Positions 29,085-49,932 of a stretch of DNA of 64,000 nt are shown here, piece after piece (the stretch's first letter is position 1; each line of letters opens with the position of its first letter). The DNA is from Brachycybe producta (Eukaryota; Arthropoda; Diplopoda; Playtdesmida; Andrognathidae). Position numbers and translations under genes: made by a program. The notes beneath the pieces are model-generated. The model was not told the DNA's origin. It saw only the letters and a program-made list of their open reading frames with translations, and ran no database searches. Location: the NCBI GenBank assembly GCA_036925085.1, contig JAUPFP010000006.1, positions 3,499,131 through 3,563,130 of the forward strand. Direction: 5' to 3'.

Positions 29085-29222
29085 TAAGGAGGAGGGAGGG
29101 AGGGAGGAAGAGTAATAAGGAGGGGGGAGGGAGGGAGGAAGAGCAATAAAAAGCAACAGCTGCTTGCACACTATTTAAATTAAACGTCAGTTCCCTACCC
29201 TCTCTCCCTCCCTCCCTCCCAA
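29085..29222. repeat. GGGAGG / CCCTCC tracts
   Basis: Two near-identical units (AATAAGGAGGAGGGAGGGAG and AATAAGGAGGGGGGAGGGAG) lie at 29090-29150. The C-rich partner (CTCTCCCTCCCTCCCTCCC) is at 29201-29220. The GGGAGGGAGGG pattern can form quadruplexes, and the opposed tracts can also pair. Confidence 0.6.
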
Positions 29223-29546
29223 ATGAAGAGCTGCACCACGGTCAAATAAACACAGACAACTGCACCCCCCCCCCCCCCAATCCACCACAATACAAATAGA
29301 AACAATTGTTTCAGTAAATATTCAATATATTTCAATTCCAAATTATCTAATAATGAATGAATCTTATTTTTGTTTGTAAACGTATCGCAATTGGGTCAAA
29401 ATAAGAGTTTCTATATATGCTAATGACAATGGTAACTTCGAAAATTGATTACGCATGAACCGGAAGTTGCAATACATCAACAGAGACGTCTGCAAGACAA
29501 GCATGTCATCATTTCCAGTGTGCAATACACGCTTCATACAGTAAGC

Positions 29547-29872
29547 CGGGATTACACCGAGGAAACGTTGTGCAACATGTATCATGACGTACAACGTTTC
29601 CTCTGTGGCATGCTACAAATGTGGCTCGTGCGTCGTGTTGCACGACAGGCAATTAGAAATCGGGACAAACAGAAGTTGGCTCCGCCCCTTTTTATGACGA
29701 ACGCAACTTCAAAATTGGTTGGTTATGTAGTTTGACGTCACATGCTCCGCCCTTTTCAACGTCGAACCACACAACAAACCAATTAGAAGTTGCCGTTCGT
29801 CATAAAAAGAGCGGAGCCAACTTCTGTTCGTCACGATTTCTAATTGCCCGTTGTTTCCTCGGTGTAATCCCG
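29547..29872. mobile_element. foldback element carrying a nested element
   Basis: The ends CGGGATTACACCGAGGAAAC and GTTTCCTCGGTGTAATCCCG are perfect mirrors. Near the left end is a second hairpin (GAGGAAACGTTGT against ACAACGTTTCCTC). A CAGGCA/GGCTCCGCC element (29648-29855) sits inside. Confidence 0.7.
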
Positions 29873-30302
29873 AGCACTGAAAGCAGCACCGTCTATGTGG
29901 AGCGCAGAAGAAAAAAATTATAAAAATATCCGTTAGGATAGTGCCTTGTATCCGATCGGATCGGATATCCGGGGCATCTCTATTTCAATTGTAATATATT
30001 TAAAATAACTTTCGTTTTATCAGAATGTTTTTCAAAATGCGGGGGGGGGGATGTTAATTTGGTCCGCCTGGCACACTTGTTACTCCTAATTGGAATCCCT
30101 TAATAACTAGCCTCAACCTCCAACCCTCGTCATCATTTGAGATGGAATATAAACTGTATTAAAAAGCTATTTTCAACTCGTCGTAGAATCAGCCAAACAT
30201 GACGAAATAAATTGATAATTAACATTGAAAGTGATAGGTCAAATGCTACACAACAAGGTCGCAAAAAAAGAAGATCTTCGACCCTAGTGAAACTGGCACA
30301 AA

Positions 30303-30510
30303 AAGACAGGCAATTAGAAAACGAGATAAACAGACGTTGGCTCCACCATTTTTATGACGAACAGCAACTTCTAATTGGTTTGTTGTGTGGTTCGACGTCG
30401 AAAAGGGCGGAGCATGTGATGTCTGACTACATAACCAACCAATTAGAAATTGCGTTCGTCATAAAAAGGGCGGAGCCAACTTCTGTTTGTCCCGATTTCT
30501 AATTGTCTGT
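30303..30510. mobile_element. CAGGCAATTAG/GGCTCC foldback element
   Basis: ACAGGCAATTAGAAAACGAG is mirrored by CCCGATTTCTAATTGTCTGT. The interior has mirrored TTTTTATGACGAAC and GTTCGTCATAAAAAG. It ends about 100 bp upstream of the P450 start. Confidence 0.65.
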
Positions 30511-30608
30511 TAAAAAGCAACGTTCTTTTAAAAAAGAGGCAGAAATTAAGAAAGTTGACAAATCTCTTGTATTTTATTTTTGGTTTTTGAATTGCAAAAA
30601 AGTGAAAT

Positions 30609-30927
30609 ATGTTTACGAGTCTCGTAATCGGAGCTTTGGGAACGTTACTTTTGGTCTACTACATCTATTTTAGAAATCGGAATCTACCTCCAGGACCATA
30701 TGGCCTACCATTTGTGGGCTACATTCCGTTCCTGGGAAAGAATCCGATAAGAACGTTTACTAATCTCAAAAAGAAGTACGGGAACGTGTCGTGTTTATCA
30801 CTGGGAATGAATAATATCATCGTACTCAATGATATCAAGTCCATGAAAGAGGCCCTTGTCAAACAAGGAGACATTTTCAGCGGACGTCCCGATATGATCT
30901 TATCCAAAATCATATTTGGTGGCAAAG
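30609..30927 (+). CDS. cytochrome P450 (CYP2-like), first exon only
   Basis: 106 codons plus one base encode a microsomal P450 N-terminus. A membrane anchor (FTSLVIGALGTLLLVYYIYF) is followed by the basic stop FRNRN, then the proline hinge LPPGPYGLPFVG (PPGP at 27-30). Next comes a typical first P450 segment (LKKKYGNVSCLSLGMNNIIVLNDI, then EALVKQGDIFSGRP). It ends at an AAAG|GTATAA donor in phase 1. P450s are haem mono-oxygenases of the ER. The haem cysteine, the ExxR and the I-helix are all missing. No second exon is present before the N gap at 31254, and the sequence beyond the gap belongs to another gene on the other strand. The gene is therefore cut by the assembly; decay cannot be excluded. 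Confidence 0.85.
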
Positions 30928-31034
30928 GTATAATTGGAATTGTCAAAAATGAAAGAAGTTTATTTTTAATTATAATTTAGTTTTAAAAGTGCTCACCCCC
31001 CCCCCCCCCCCTTGCTTATTGTGTCTATCAGGAT

Positions 31035-31253
31035 CAAAAATGATAAACTGTGTTTTAGAAACTAGAAGGGGTAACTCAATCACATGTTGATATCTTTCAA
31101 AATAAGCTTTTTTTATGGTCAGTTTGAAAACTAAGACCTTGTTTCCATTGAAGTGAAAATTTCAAAATGTCAACGTTGCAAATTCAAATTCAAATTGCAA
31201 AGTTCAAATTTGCACCCCAATGGAAACAAGGCCTAAGCAGACGATATTTTTTT
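31035..31253. mobile_element. TTAA palindrome truncated by the gap
   Basis: It contains GTTTTAGAAACTAGAAGGGG and ATATCTTTCAAAATAAGC. The family core GCAGACGATATTTTTTT resumes at 31237 after a small inserted palindrome (31133-31236), then the N run begins. Confidence 0.65.
31133..31236. mobile_element. ~100-bp palindrome with CCTTGTTTCCATTG ends
   Basis: GACCTTGTTTCCATTG is mirrored by CAATGGAAACAAGGCC. The interior also folds (GCAAATTCAAATTC against GTTCAAATTTGC). It interrupts a TTAA-family copy. Confidence 0.65.
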
Positions 31254-31353
31254 NNNNNNNNNNNNNNNNNNNNNNNNNNNNNNNNNNNNNNNNNNNNNNN
31301 NNNNNNNNNNNNNNNNNNNNNNNNNNNNNNNNNNNNNNNNNNNNNNNNNNNNN
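31254..31353. other. assembly gap of exactly 100 N
   Basis: A run of 100 N is the usual placeholder for a gap of unknown size. Both neighbouring genes (P450 and ABCC) are truncated at it. Confidence 0.98.
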
Positions 31354-42066
<10,713 letters not shown>

Positions 42067-42120
42067 CGCACTTGCACTTGCACTACTAACTGATAATATC
42101 GTTTATACAAATTCCATCTT
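42067..42120 (-). other. acceptor and short 5' leader of ABCC gene
   Basis: On the minus strand ATTATCAGTTAG ends 19-24 bases before the ATG at 42066. This gives two nearby AG acceptors and a very short leader containing two GTGCAA repeats. Confidence 0.4.
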
Positions 42121-43899
42121 TTATAATTAATATTTATTCTAATTAAAACAAATTTCAAAATAATTCCAAGGTTTTCATATTAACAAATAAGAATGAAAAT
42201 GATTGGTACCCGTGATATTACCGAGATCTCATTGGCTTAGAAATTATAATCCACACGTTACAATTAATAGACTTTTGTTTAAAGTAATAAAAATTACTAA
42301 GTTTCATCACAACTATAAAATTGTATAAATAAAATAATATATATGTATATATAATAGTAACAACATATGCATATATACTTGTTTAGAAATTTAAGAGAAC
42401 ATAAACCTAGCAGACAGTGAAACACAATAAAGAAAAACATCAACTATTTCTTTGAAGTCTTTTGAAAATAGAAATTCTGTTGGAAAAAAAAAAGTACTTT
42501 TTCTTCAACAAATAAGCAAGAAATATTGTCACTGCAGTTTTTATTTAAAAAAAACAACTTGGAATTGGTCGAAATTGGAAGGAGGATTTCATAAAATTGA
42601 AAGTAATGTCATAACCTAGCAATATTTTCGTTGAAAAATATCTTCTTTCTAAATAAACTTCTTATATAGAAATTTGAAAATATCAGTTGATGATTTTATA
42701 TTGCAAATTTATATATGAAATAAATTTACAATTTGTTTCTTGCTCAAACTGAGATTAAATGTTTATTTTTTTTTTATTAAAAAAATCAACATTAAAATGC
42801 CTTCATAATATTAGGATTCCTTTACCCATCTAGTTTCTACAACATTTTCAACTTCCACTTTAAAATTAAAAGTGTTTTTGATAAAAAAAAAAAAGTCGAG
42901 TCAAATCGTTGCCAAACACTAAACTAATTCTTATTAACAAGTTTATTAAATTTTTTGTTTAATTTCAGTTAAAACATTTTTAAAAACTAGGTCTTCCTAA
43001 ACCTTGACAATAGTGTGAATTTAGGAGTTGAGACTGAAAGGAAATAAACGACACGCGAAAGTAATTACTTTAAAATTTTATAATCAGCGCCTATAGACTG
43101 CTGTTTAGTAATTGTATAATTTGTCATTCATTTTCAATACTACTTAATAAGCATTTTATTATTTAAATTATACTAATTATCTGTACAATTGTTTAAAACA
43201 ATCTTTTCCGACATATTTTTTCTTATTCGGAGTAATGATAACTACATTATTACAATGCAATCATAAAACAAATGCAAGATTTTTTTTTTGGAATAAGTTG
43301 AAAACTTGATAAGTTTAGAAATGAACTTCTTCTAGACTTGTATATTATTAATTATTAAAAACAAAACAGTAGTCAACCTAATCAAGAATGTGTTTTCCCA
43401 CCTTACGATGCAAAAAAAAAAAGGTGAAAAACAACAAATGGAAAAACACGAAAACAATAAATTCTTCTGCAACATCAATTTAAAAAAAACAACCCTGTTT
43501 TGGTATTTTAAATGTCTCTCATTAAACCACAATCACAATGAAATAAGAACTCACTTTTATTCATAAAATGTGTTTGTGTAACTATCAAATTAAATAGTTA
43601 ACATAAACAAACAAAATATTCTTTATTGCAAAACCATAATAAGACTGAGCGCACCCAAAAAGGGACAACAACATGTCAAAATTAAAACTTCAATTATATA
43701 AAGTGAAAAGCTCAGCAAAAAAGTGTTAAAAAGTGGACTATTACAAGATAGTCAAATCAACACACCCACCAACAGGAAAAAAAAGGTAACAACCTATACT
43801 GGTTTCATCACAGCCAAGTGAAGTGGCTCATCAGCAGGCTTTAACTCCAACATGCAATATTGAAAGGTCACAATTTAGTGGCAAAATAACCAACAAGCA

Positions 43900-43934
43900 T
43901 GTTGGTGTCACACACCAACATTGGTGTGTGAAAA
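43900..43934. repeat. short palindrome CACACCAA...TTGGTGTG
   Basis: TTGGTGTCACACACCAACATTGGTGTGTG contains overlapping mirrored CACACCAA and TTGGTGTG arms. It can fold into a small hairpin. Confidence 0.6.
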
Positions 43935-43969
43935 TATTTTAATAATAATAATAATAAGATATTATATAA

Positions 43970-44465
43970 AACTAGTGGGATAACCCGTCATAAATGACGG
44001 GAGCAAAATTCACAGGCAATTGTGCCCTGCATTAGAATTTCTTTTCCTCCGCCCTTTTATGACGTCACACCAAGTAACAAACCCAATTAGAAATTGATGA
44101 CGTTCATAAAAGGACTGAGCAAAAAAAAATTCTAATGCTGGGCACAATTGCCTGTGATAAATTCTAGTTTAATTTTGCTGCTCTCCTTCTTATATTTGAA
44201 AGAGAAAATGAGTTTTTCATTTTCTCTGGTGTGCGCATGCGCATCGTTTGTTCCTTTTTTACTTCTTTCATTTCAATTTCAGTCACCCTCTACCACTCCC
44301 CCCCCCCTCCAAGTTTCTCTCCCCCCTCTACACTTTCCAAAATTTTCCCCTTTCCAATTTAATATCATGGGGTTCTTGGATGGGAAGGGTGCAACATATA
44401 GTTGACCTTGAGAGAAAAAAAAGCAGTTCATTTATTCAAATTTATATAAATTCCGACGTTACACA
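43970..44465. repeat. CCGTCATAAATGACGGG repeat, split copy
   Basis: AACCCGTCATAAATGACGGG and GAGCAAAATTC are followed by a 150-bp foldback element (44012-44158). Then TAAATTCTAGTTTAATTTTG continues and the repeat ends with TATAAATTCCGACGTTAC. A second, unbroken start lies at 45424 and a matching end at 45580-45600. Confidence 0.55.
44012..44158. mobile_element. CAGGCAATTGTG foldback element
   Basis: ACAGGCAATTGTGCCCTGCA is mirrored by CTGGGCACAATTGCCTGTGA. Inside, TCCGCCCTTTTATGACG pairs with CGTTCATAAAAGGACTGAG. AAATTC occurs on both sides, consistent with a short target duplication. Confidence 0.7.
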
Positions 44466-46044
44466 CACACACAGACCTGGGATATTATATATATAATGTT
44501 AAGGCCATGAAAGACTGATTTGACTATCTTGTATAGTACGCATTTGAAACTTTTTGCTGAGCTTTTTATACTTCATAATTGAAGTTTCATTTTGACTGTT
44601 GTTACAATTACAATTAGTACTCTGCTGGCAGCCAAATAGGCCTATGGCAGAGGGACATAAAAGTCCACATGCAGCATTAAGCATTGTCAAGCACAAAATT
44701 ATCTCCATTCACCACTTCTTCCTCAGGAAGAGAGTTCCATTGTCTTTATAACTCTAGGAAGAAAAAAAGACCAATAATATAAATGTGTCCTAGCAAAAAT
44801 CTCCCTAATTTTCCTAGAGTGGTCAGCCCTGCCCATGAATATCACTGGACTGCGGTTTAGGAACAATCACCACGTGTAATTTAATTTCCATTTGTTAATT
44901 TGTTGTCCATTTTTGGATGCTAAGTCTTTTATGTCTTTACAATCCAAAAATCTTTATATTTACAGTCAAGAAAAAATGTTTTACATTTTATAAAAATTCA
45001 AATAGTTAACTGTTTATTACTGTAAACAATATTTTATGCCCATCACCAAAGTAGCACAAATCAGTTGGGCCAACATTGGCTAGTTGTCATTTTCACTGTT
45101 GCCCCTATGTTGTTTGAAATAGTCGGGCCCAGCATTGGGCTTGTCCACGGTAGCCAATGTTGGTGTTATGTTGGTCAAGTATTTTCCAAATGTTGCCCAC
45201 AACGTAAAGCCAACGTTATTTTTTTTTAAAAATTCCAAAATATTTTTTTTAATTGTCGTTAGCTACACTATAAATACCAGGGACATGCTTTTAACACTTT
45301 TTAGCAATTGTGAACCCTCTTATGAGGACTTGATAAACAAGACTTTGTAAGTAGGCTACTTATTTTTAAACCTTCGAAATCGTTGAGCTTCATTTATGGG
45401 GTATTACATAACTATAGTGAGGTAACTCGTCATAAAAGACGGGAGCATCTAGTTTAATTTTGTGTGAATGTCCGGTTGTCATGAAGTAATTTGCCTTTGC
45501 CACTTGCATTTTTTATAAGCACCTTACTATTGTTTGGGTTCACCATGAGAAAAAAACCCGGTTCATTTAAATTTAAATAAATTCCGACGTGCTTATACGT
45601 TTTTGTCGTTTGGGGGGGGGGGGGCAACCAAGTCATAATTTTGTCGGGGGGTTTACTCCCCCGGGGCGTAACTTTTTTTTACCGTTCTCAACGTATGGCT
45701 AGTACCGTAGTCACTTTTGACCACGGTCAGCCCAGTTTCGCCCACGGCTGGTAAGAAGTGGGCCAGGGGTTGCCGACCACTCTGCCGGGTCCTAACCGAC
45801 CAGGATCGGTCGACGCTTTTTCGACAGTAAAATTGCAAAATATGGTCTGCAATGCTCTGCCAAGGTCAAAGGGCGTGGAAGCGTATAGGGGACAAACAGT
45901 CTGGCCGAACAGGCAACCTAACTGGCGGTTGTTACCAGGGCCTCTAGGAATAATATATTCACTTTATGTTAAGTAATTAAAAGTATTATATAACTAATTA
46001 AAAATAATATTCATTAAATATTATAAGTCAAAGAAAAACCTCTT

Positions 46045-46212
46045 TTGATATGACGACCGGGAACTTCTAATTGGTTTGTTGTGTGGTTCGACGTTGAAAA
46101 GGGCGGAGCATGTGACGTCAGACTACATAACCAACCAATTAGAAGTTGCCAGTCGTCATAAAAAAGGCGGAGCCAACTTGTGTTTTTTTCCCGATTTCTA
46201 AATGCCTGTCAC
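46045..46212. mobile_element. GGCTCC/TATGACGA foldback element
   Basis: TATGACGACCGGGAACTTCT is mirrored by AGAAGTTGCCAGTCGTCATA. The right end CGATTTCTAAATGCCTGTC matches relatives at 29.65 and 30.30 kb. Confidence 0.6.
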
Positions 46213-46248
46213 CCATGGTCCTAATGGTAAAAGTTGGCTTAAAGAAGT

Positions 46249-46962
46249 TAAGAGCCTAGGTACACCGCCATCTTGTTGTTTTGAGCAGACGACGACGAGA
46301 CAAATGAGTGTTCTTATATGGTGTTACTAAAACTGCAAGAAATCGCCTGACAATCGCTCAATTAAAATACAGTAAAGCGCAAAATGCAGTAAAAAGTATT
46401 GTTCTTCACGTGCTCGATTTATATAATTTTTGAAAAGGTCCTTCTATTTTTAAACAAGGTTTAAAATTGTTCGTTTTTTAACTCCATGTTAAATCCCATA
46501 GGATCAAAAACCGTCCCACAAACATTTGAAAAACTCTCGTTAAAACTGATTTAGAACAATAACAAAATAATTAGCACATACATTCATGCATTGGCTTCAC
46601 GATGTTTCCTTTTTATAAATTTTGAAAAGGTCCTTCTATTTTTTAATAACGTTTAAAATCGTATATTTTTTTTACTCCATGTTAAGTCCCATAGGACCAA
46701 AAAACCGTCACCCAAACATTTGAAGAACTTCCATTAAAAACGACTTAGAACAATCACATAAAAATCAGCACATGCATTAATCTATTGGCTTCACGATGTT
46801 TTCTTTTTATAAGATTAGCAAGCGAAATTATTTTTCTATTAATTATTATGTGACTTGAAACCTGGAGAAAAAAACGTTAAAAAAACCGTTCTTCAATCAA
46901 AAACGATCGCAGCGCCTACATTCGGAGAAATTTTGAACTAAATGCTGTATCTAGGCTCTTAA
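46249..46962. mobile_element. foldback-ended element with internal 190-bp tandem duplication
   Basis: The ends TTAAGAGCCTAGGTACA and TGTATCTAGGCTCTTAA are mirrored. Inside are two direct units of about 190 bp (starting near 46421 and 46613). Each begins TTTTTGAAAAGGTCCTTCTA-like and ends GGCTTCACGATGTTT. No open frame of note. Confidence 0.65.
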
Positions 46963-48830
46963 AGTAATTAAGCAACAAAAAAATACATTTGTTGGTATAT
47001 TTTTTTAAAAAACGCCCCACAATCCCTCTGGCGTCATAAGCTTTAAGTTACAGTGCTTACAATTGTACCACATTTAAAAGATTTTTTCTCCAATAATGGT
47101 ACTCCGTTGGCAGCACATTTCTTTTATTATTAGGTTTTCAATTTTGCCACCACAAATGTTCAGAATTAGCATTTAACAAAACATGTGGCTCCATCTAACA
47201 ACAACAAAACACAATTTAAATAAATTTCAAAAGAGTTGAATAGACTCTTATTTATCCAATTTTTTCTACTTTATAAAAATAAAAATAAATTATACTTTTT
47301 CATTATTAAAAAAAATCCATTACATAATAACTATTATATATAATACATGTATATAATTAATAATTATATATTTTGTGAAAAGGATGGAATATGAATATTT
47401 GTTTTTTTAGTTTTAAACAAATTTCGTGCTAAAAGAATGAATTTTTATGCTATTTTCTAAGGGACCAGAGACCGAAGATATATTTCGTGTTATCAGTTTC
47501 CAGTGTTAAACGGTTTTCTCTGTATAGTATAATCCACTATATAAAACATCATGTCGCCTTATTAATTTTTAAATATAAAAATAAATTATCTGTAAAAATG
47601 GATAACAAAATACGAAAAAAAAAGAATCAAAATTCGTAAAACAAACATTAGACTTATCTCTTTTAAGTTTTTTAAACTTAAAAATTTTCTAAACAAACTT
47701 TTCTTTCAAAGTCACATGAATTTGAAGTTAAAAAAAAATTACTCTGCAAACAGCGAAAAAAAAAAAAGGCTTGTGGCAAAGGGACATAAAAAACAATTGA
47801 AGAATGTGAAAATGTATTGTCAAAACCTCACACACTTCTAAATTTAAAAGTGTGACCTAGCCAATTATAATAAAGTTCAGAAACTACATCAAAAGTTCTC
47901 TTTAAAATTAAAAAAAAATCCATAATTTTGACCCAAAAAAAATATAATATAAAACTAAAAATACATAAATAAGTTTCTAAAAAGCAACACCAGGTGTCAC
48001 TGAATGTCTCAATAAAGAAATAAAGATTTTTGAAATCATTTCAGAAGTTAAAATTACATTTCCTGTATCAATGTTTCAACAAACAAATCATCACAATTGC
48101 AGGGATTTACTGAATGTACAAATTTACATCCTGATTCCCGAGACACAAGAAAGGATTATTAGAAACATAAAAATAAAATGGCTTAAGCCTATATTATATA
48201 TTTATAAGCTTTTATACAATATACAATAAACATGATGATGATGATGATGATAAATTGATGATGCTAGTCAATGGTTGATCTCAATTTTGCTCCACCCTCT
48301 TCTTGAATAAATTCCAACCAAAAAAAAAAGATTTATCCAATAAGAAGCAAGCATCTGTGTAGTGTGAACCTACCATCCCCATTCACTTACATAAGTTTAA
48401 ATTATATTCTCTCCCTGTTTCCCCTTCTAAAAAATGTTCATGCGTCCCCCCCCCTTCCCCTTCTCACCAAATACATCCAAACCAAAAAAAAAAGTGCCAC
48501 AAGTGGCTAAGTTGCAAGTCACATTTATAAAATAAAAGCTACAGGTTGTGGTTGTAGTGTGGCCACCGTGTTTATGTCTGGAATTTTTAAAGTCAGTTAC
48601 CATAGACAGTCATAGTCAGTACATAGACACAATACAGTATATCACTGTTCTATTGTATGTACTGTATTTTTTTAAAAAAAACTGAGTTGAATAGAAAAAT
48701 AGTTTTAAAAAGTGGTGGGAATTTTTAAAAAAAAAAAAACTGTTCCTCTTGTTTTCACCTGTTTTTTTTTTTTTTGGTGTAACTTTTGCATTTTTTTCTT
48801 CATGTAAAACCACCCCCAAAAAAAAAGGTT

Positions 48831-48941
48831 TTTAAGCAATTCATGGATACAATGAAAAGTAAAGATCCGCTTGTTAAAGGAGGAACTTTAAAAGTGCAAT
48901 ACATCAATGATGCTGACAATTATTTCACTAAATATATCAGG
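48831..48941 (+). CDS. candidate internal exon, unrecognised
   Basis: An AG acceptor after CCACCCCCAAAAAAAAA precedes a 37-codon open segment ending at an AGG|GTAAGA donor. It reads VFKQFMDTMKSKDPLVKGG, then TLKVQYINDADNYFTKYIR. Composition is less AT-rich than the flanks and the donor is strong. No partner exon was found within several kb and I recognise no family. It could belong to a gene with long introns or be a fragment. Confidence 0.35.
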
Positions 48942-49562
48942 GTAAGAAAAACTTTAAAACTTATTACCTATTTTTTTTAAGAAATCACTGTATTTAAAAC
49001 AAAATGGCATGCAAGTTAATTAACAGTATTTTTCTTAAAAAAAATTACCTAAATAATTAATTTAAAATACTATATAATATTATAGGACCTACATTTATAT
49101 ATATTTTTAAAAAAAAACATTAAAAGGTATGATTATGTTTAAAAATGACATTAAAATTAGCATAATTTAGTTTGATTGTGGTTATTAAGTTTTTAACAAA
49201 AAAAAAACACATTCAACATCTTAACAAATTAAACATTAATACAAGATTTGTGACTCCCAAGAAACTAGAAAAGATGTCATTCGTCATTTTTATCTAGTTT
49301 TGTTTGTAATTGGCAGTAATTTGAACTATTTTCGATAAGGAAAACGTCAAATGTACAATTGAATGTTTATTTATTCATATTTGATTATATATTATATCAG
49401 AAAACCAAATTCTAGAGTGACCACATGATTTAAAATTAAATATTTCAGAAATTGTAAATGTTAGAAACTTAAAATTACTTCAGTTGATTGTTAGGAATTA
49501 AAGTTTCAAATGTAAAGCTTTTTTTGTTTGTTTGTTTTGTTTTCTGATAAAATCAATTTTAA

Positions 49563-49932
49563 GGTGGGGTTTTGAAGTGTAAACGAGTCATGAACTCTGA
49601 TTATTCTGTCTTTCAGGTGCAAAATTAAGAGCAACTTTGAAAGTGCTTTAGAAACTAGAAAAGTAGCTGCAAATTACTTACGGATATATATTCTTGTTGA
49701 TATCTTTCAAAATAAGCTTTTTATCTGATTGAGAAAGTGAACAATGATATTTTTTTTTAAATTTTCGTCTATAAAAAGTTTATTTTGAAAGTTATCAGCA
49801 TGAAAAAATATTCATAAGTGATTGAACTACTCTCTTTAAGTTTCTAAAACACTTTCTAGTTTTCTCTTAATTTTGCTCCTGAAAAAACGAATAATCAAGA
49901 GTTCGAAAATCAGCTGTTCGGAACCCGCACCA
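49563..49932. mobile_element. TTAA palindrome copy
   Basis: TTAA at 49559-49562 precedes GGTGGGGTTTTGAAGTGTAA. The right end reads TCAGCTGTTCGGAACCCGCA. The core is present in both orientations. Confidence 0.7.

Larger units (their letters stand above)
27800..30608. other. EML / P450 divergent intergenic region
   Basis: No exon seen. It contains CAGGCA/GGCTCCGCC foldbacks (28.00-28.14, 28.69-28.87, 29.65-29.86, 30.30-30.51 kb), a TTAA palindrome (28343-28676), G-rich purine repeats (29090-29150), poly-C runs at 28907 and 29265, and a nested foldback at 29.55-29.87 kb. The EML and P450 genes are divergent, so promoters probably lie here. I cannot point to a TATA box or initiator. Confidence 0.5.
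43670..44640. repeat. inverted repeat pair with AAAAGCTCAGCAAAAA
   Basis: GGGACAACAACATGTCAAAA, ACTTCAATTATATAAAGT and GAAAAGCTCAGCAAAAAAG (43670-43730) recur inverted at 44500-44610 (CTTTTTGCTGAGCTTTTTAT, ATAATTGAAGTTTCATTTTG, ACTGTTGTTAC). The span may be one old foldback element. A short minus-strand frame at 44499-44708 falls in the right arm. Confidence 0.5.
42121..48785. other. gene-poor stretch, repeats
   Basis: No supportable exon. Contents: a degenerate TTAA-family copy (about 42590-42880), inverted repeats at 43670-43780 and 44500-44640, a repeat split by a GGCTCCGCC-type element (43970-44465) with a second copy at 45414-45600, GCCAACATTGG-rich sequence at 45065-45185, a less AT-rich island at 45650-45960, a GGCTCC foldback at 46045-46210, a foldback element at 46249-46962, and a GAT microsatellite at 48233-48252. 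Confidence 0.5.

Noticed and set aside
44499..44708. 69-codon minus-strand frame with a hydrophobic start and Cys-rich segment
   Set aside because: It lies in the arm of an inverted repeat whose other arm is at 43670-43780, so it is better explained as repeat sequence.
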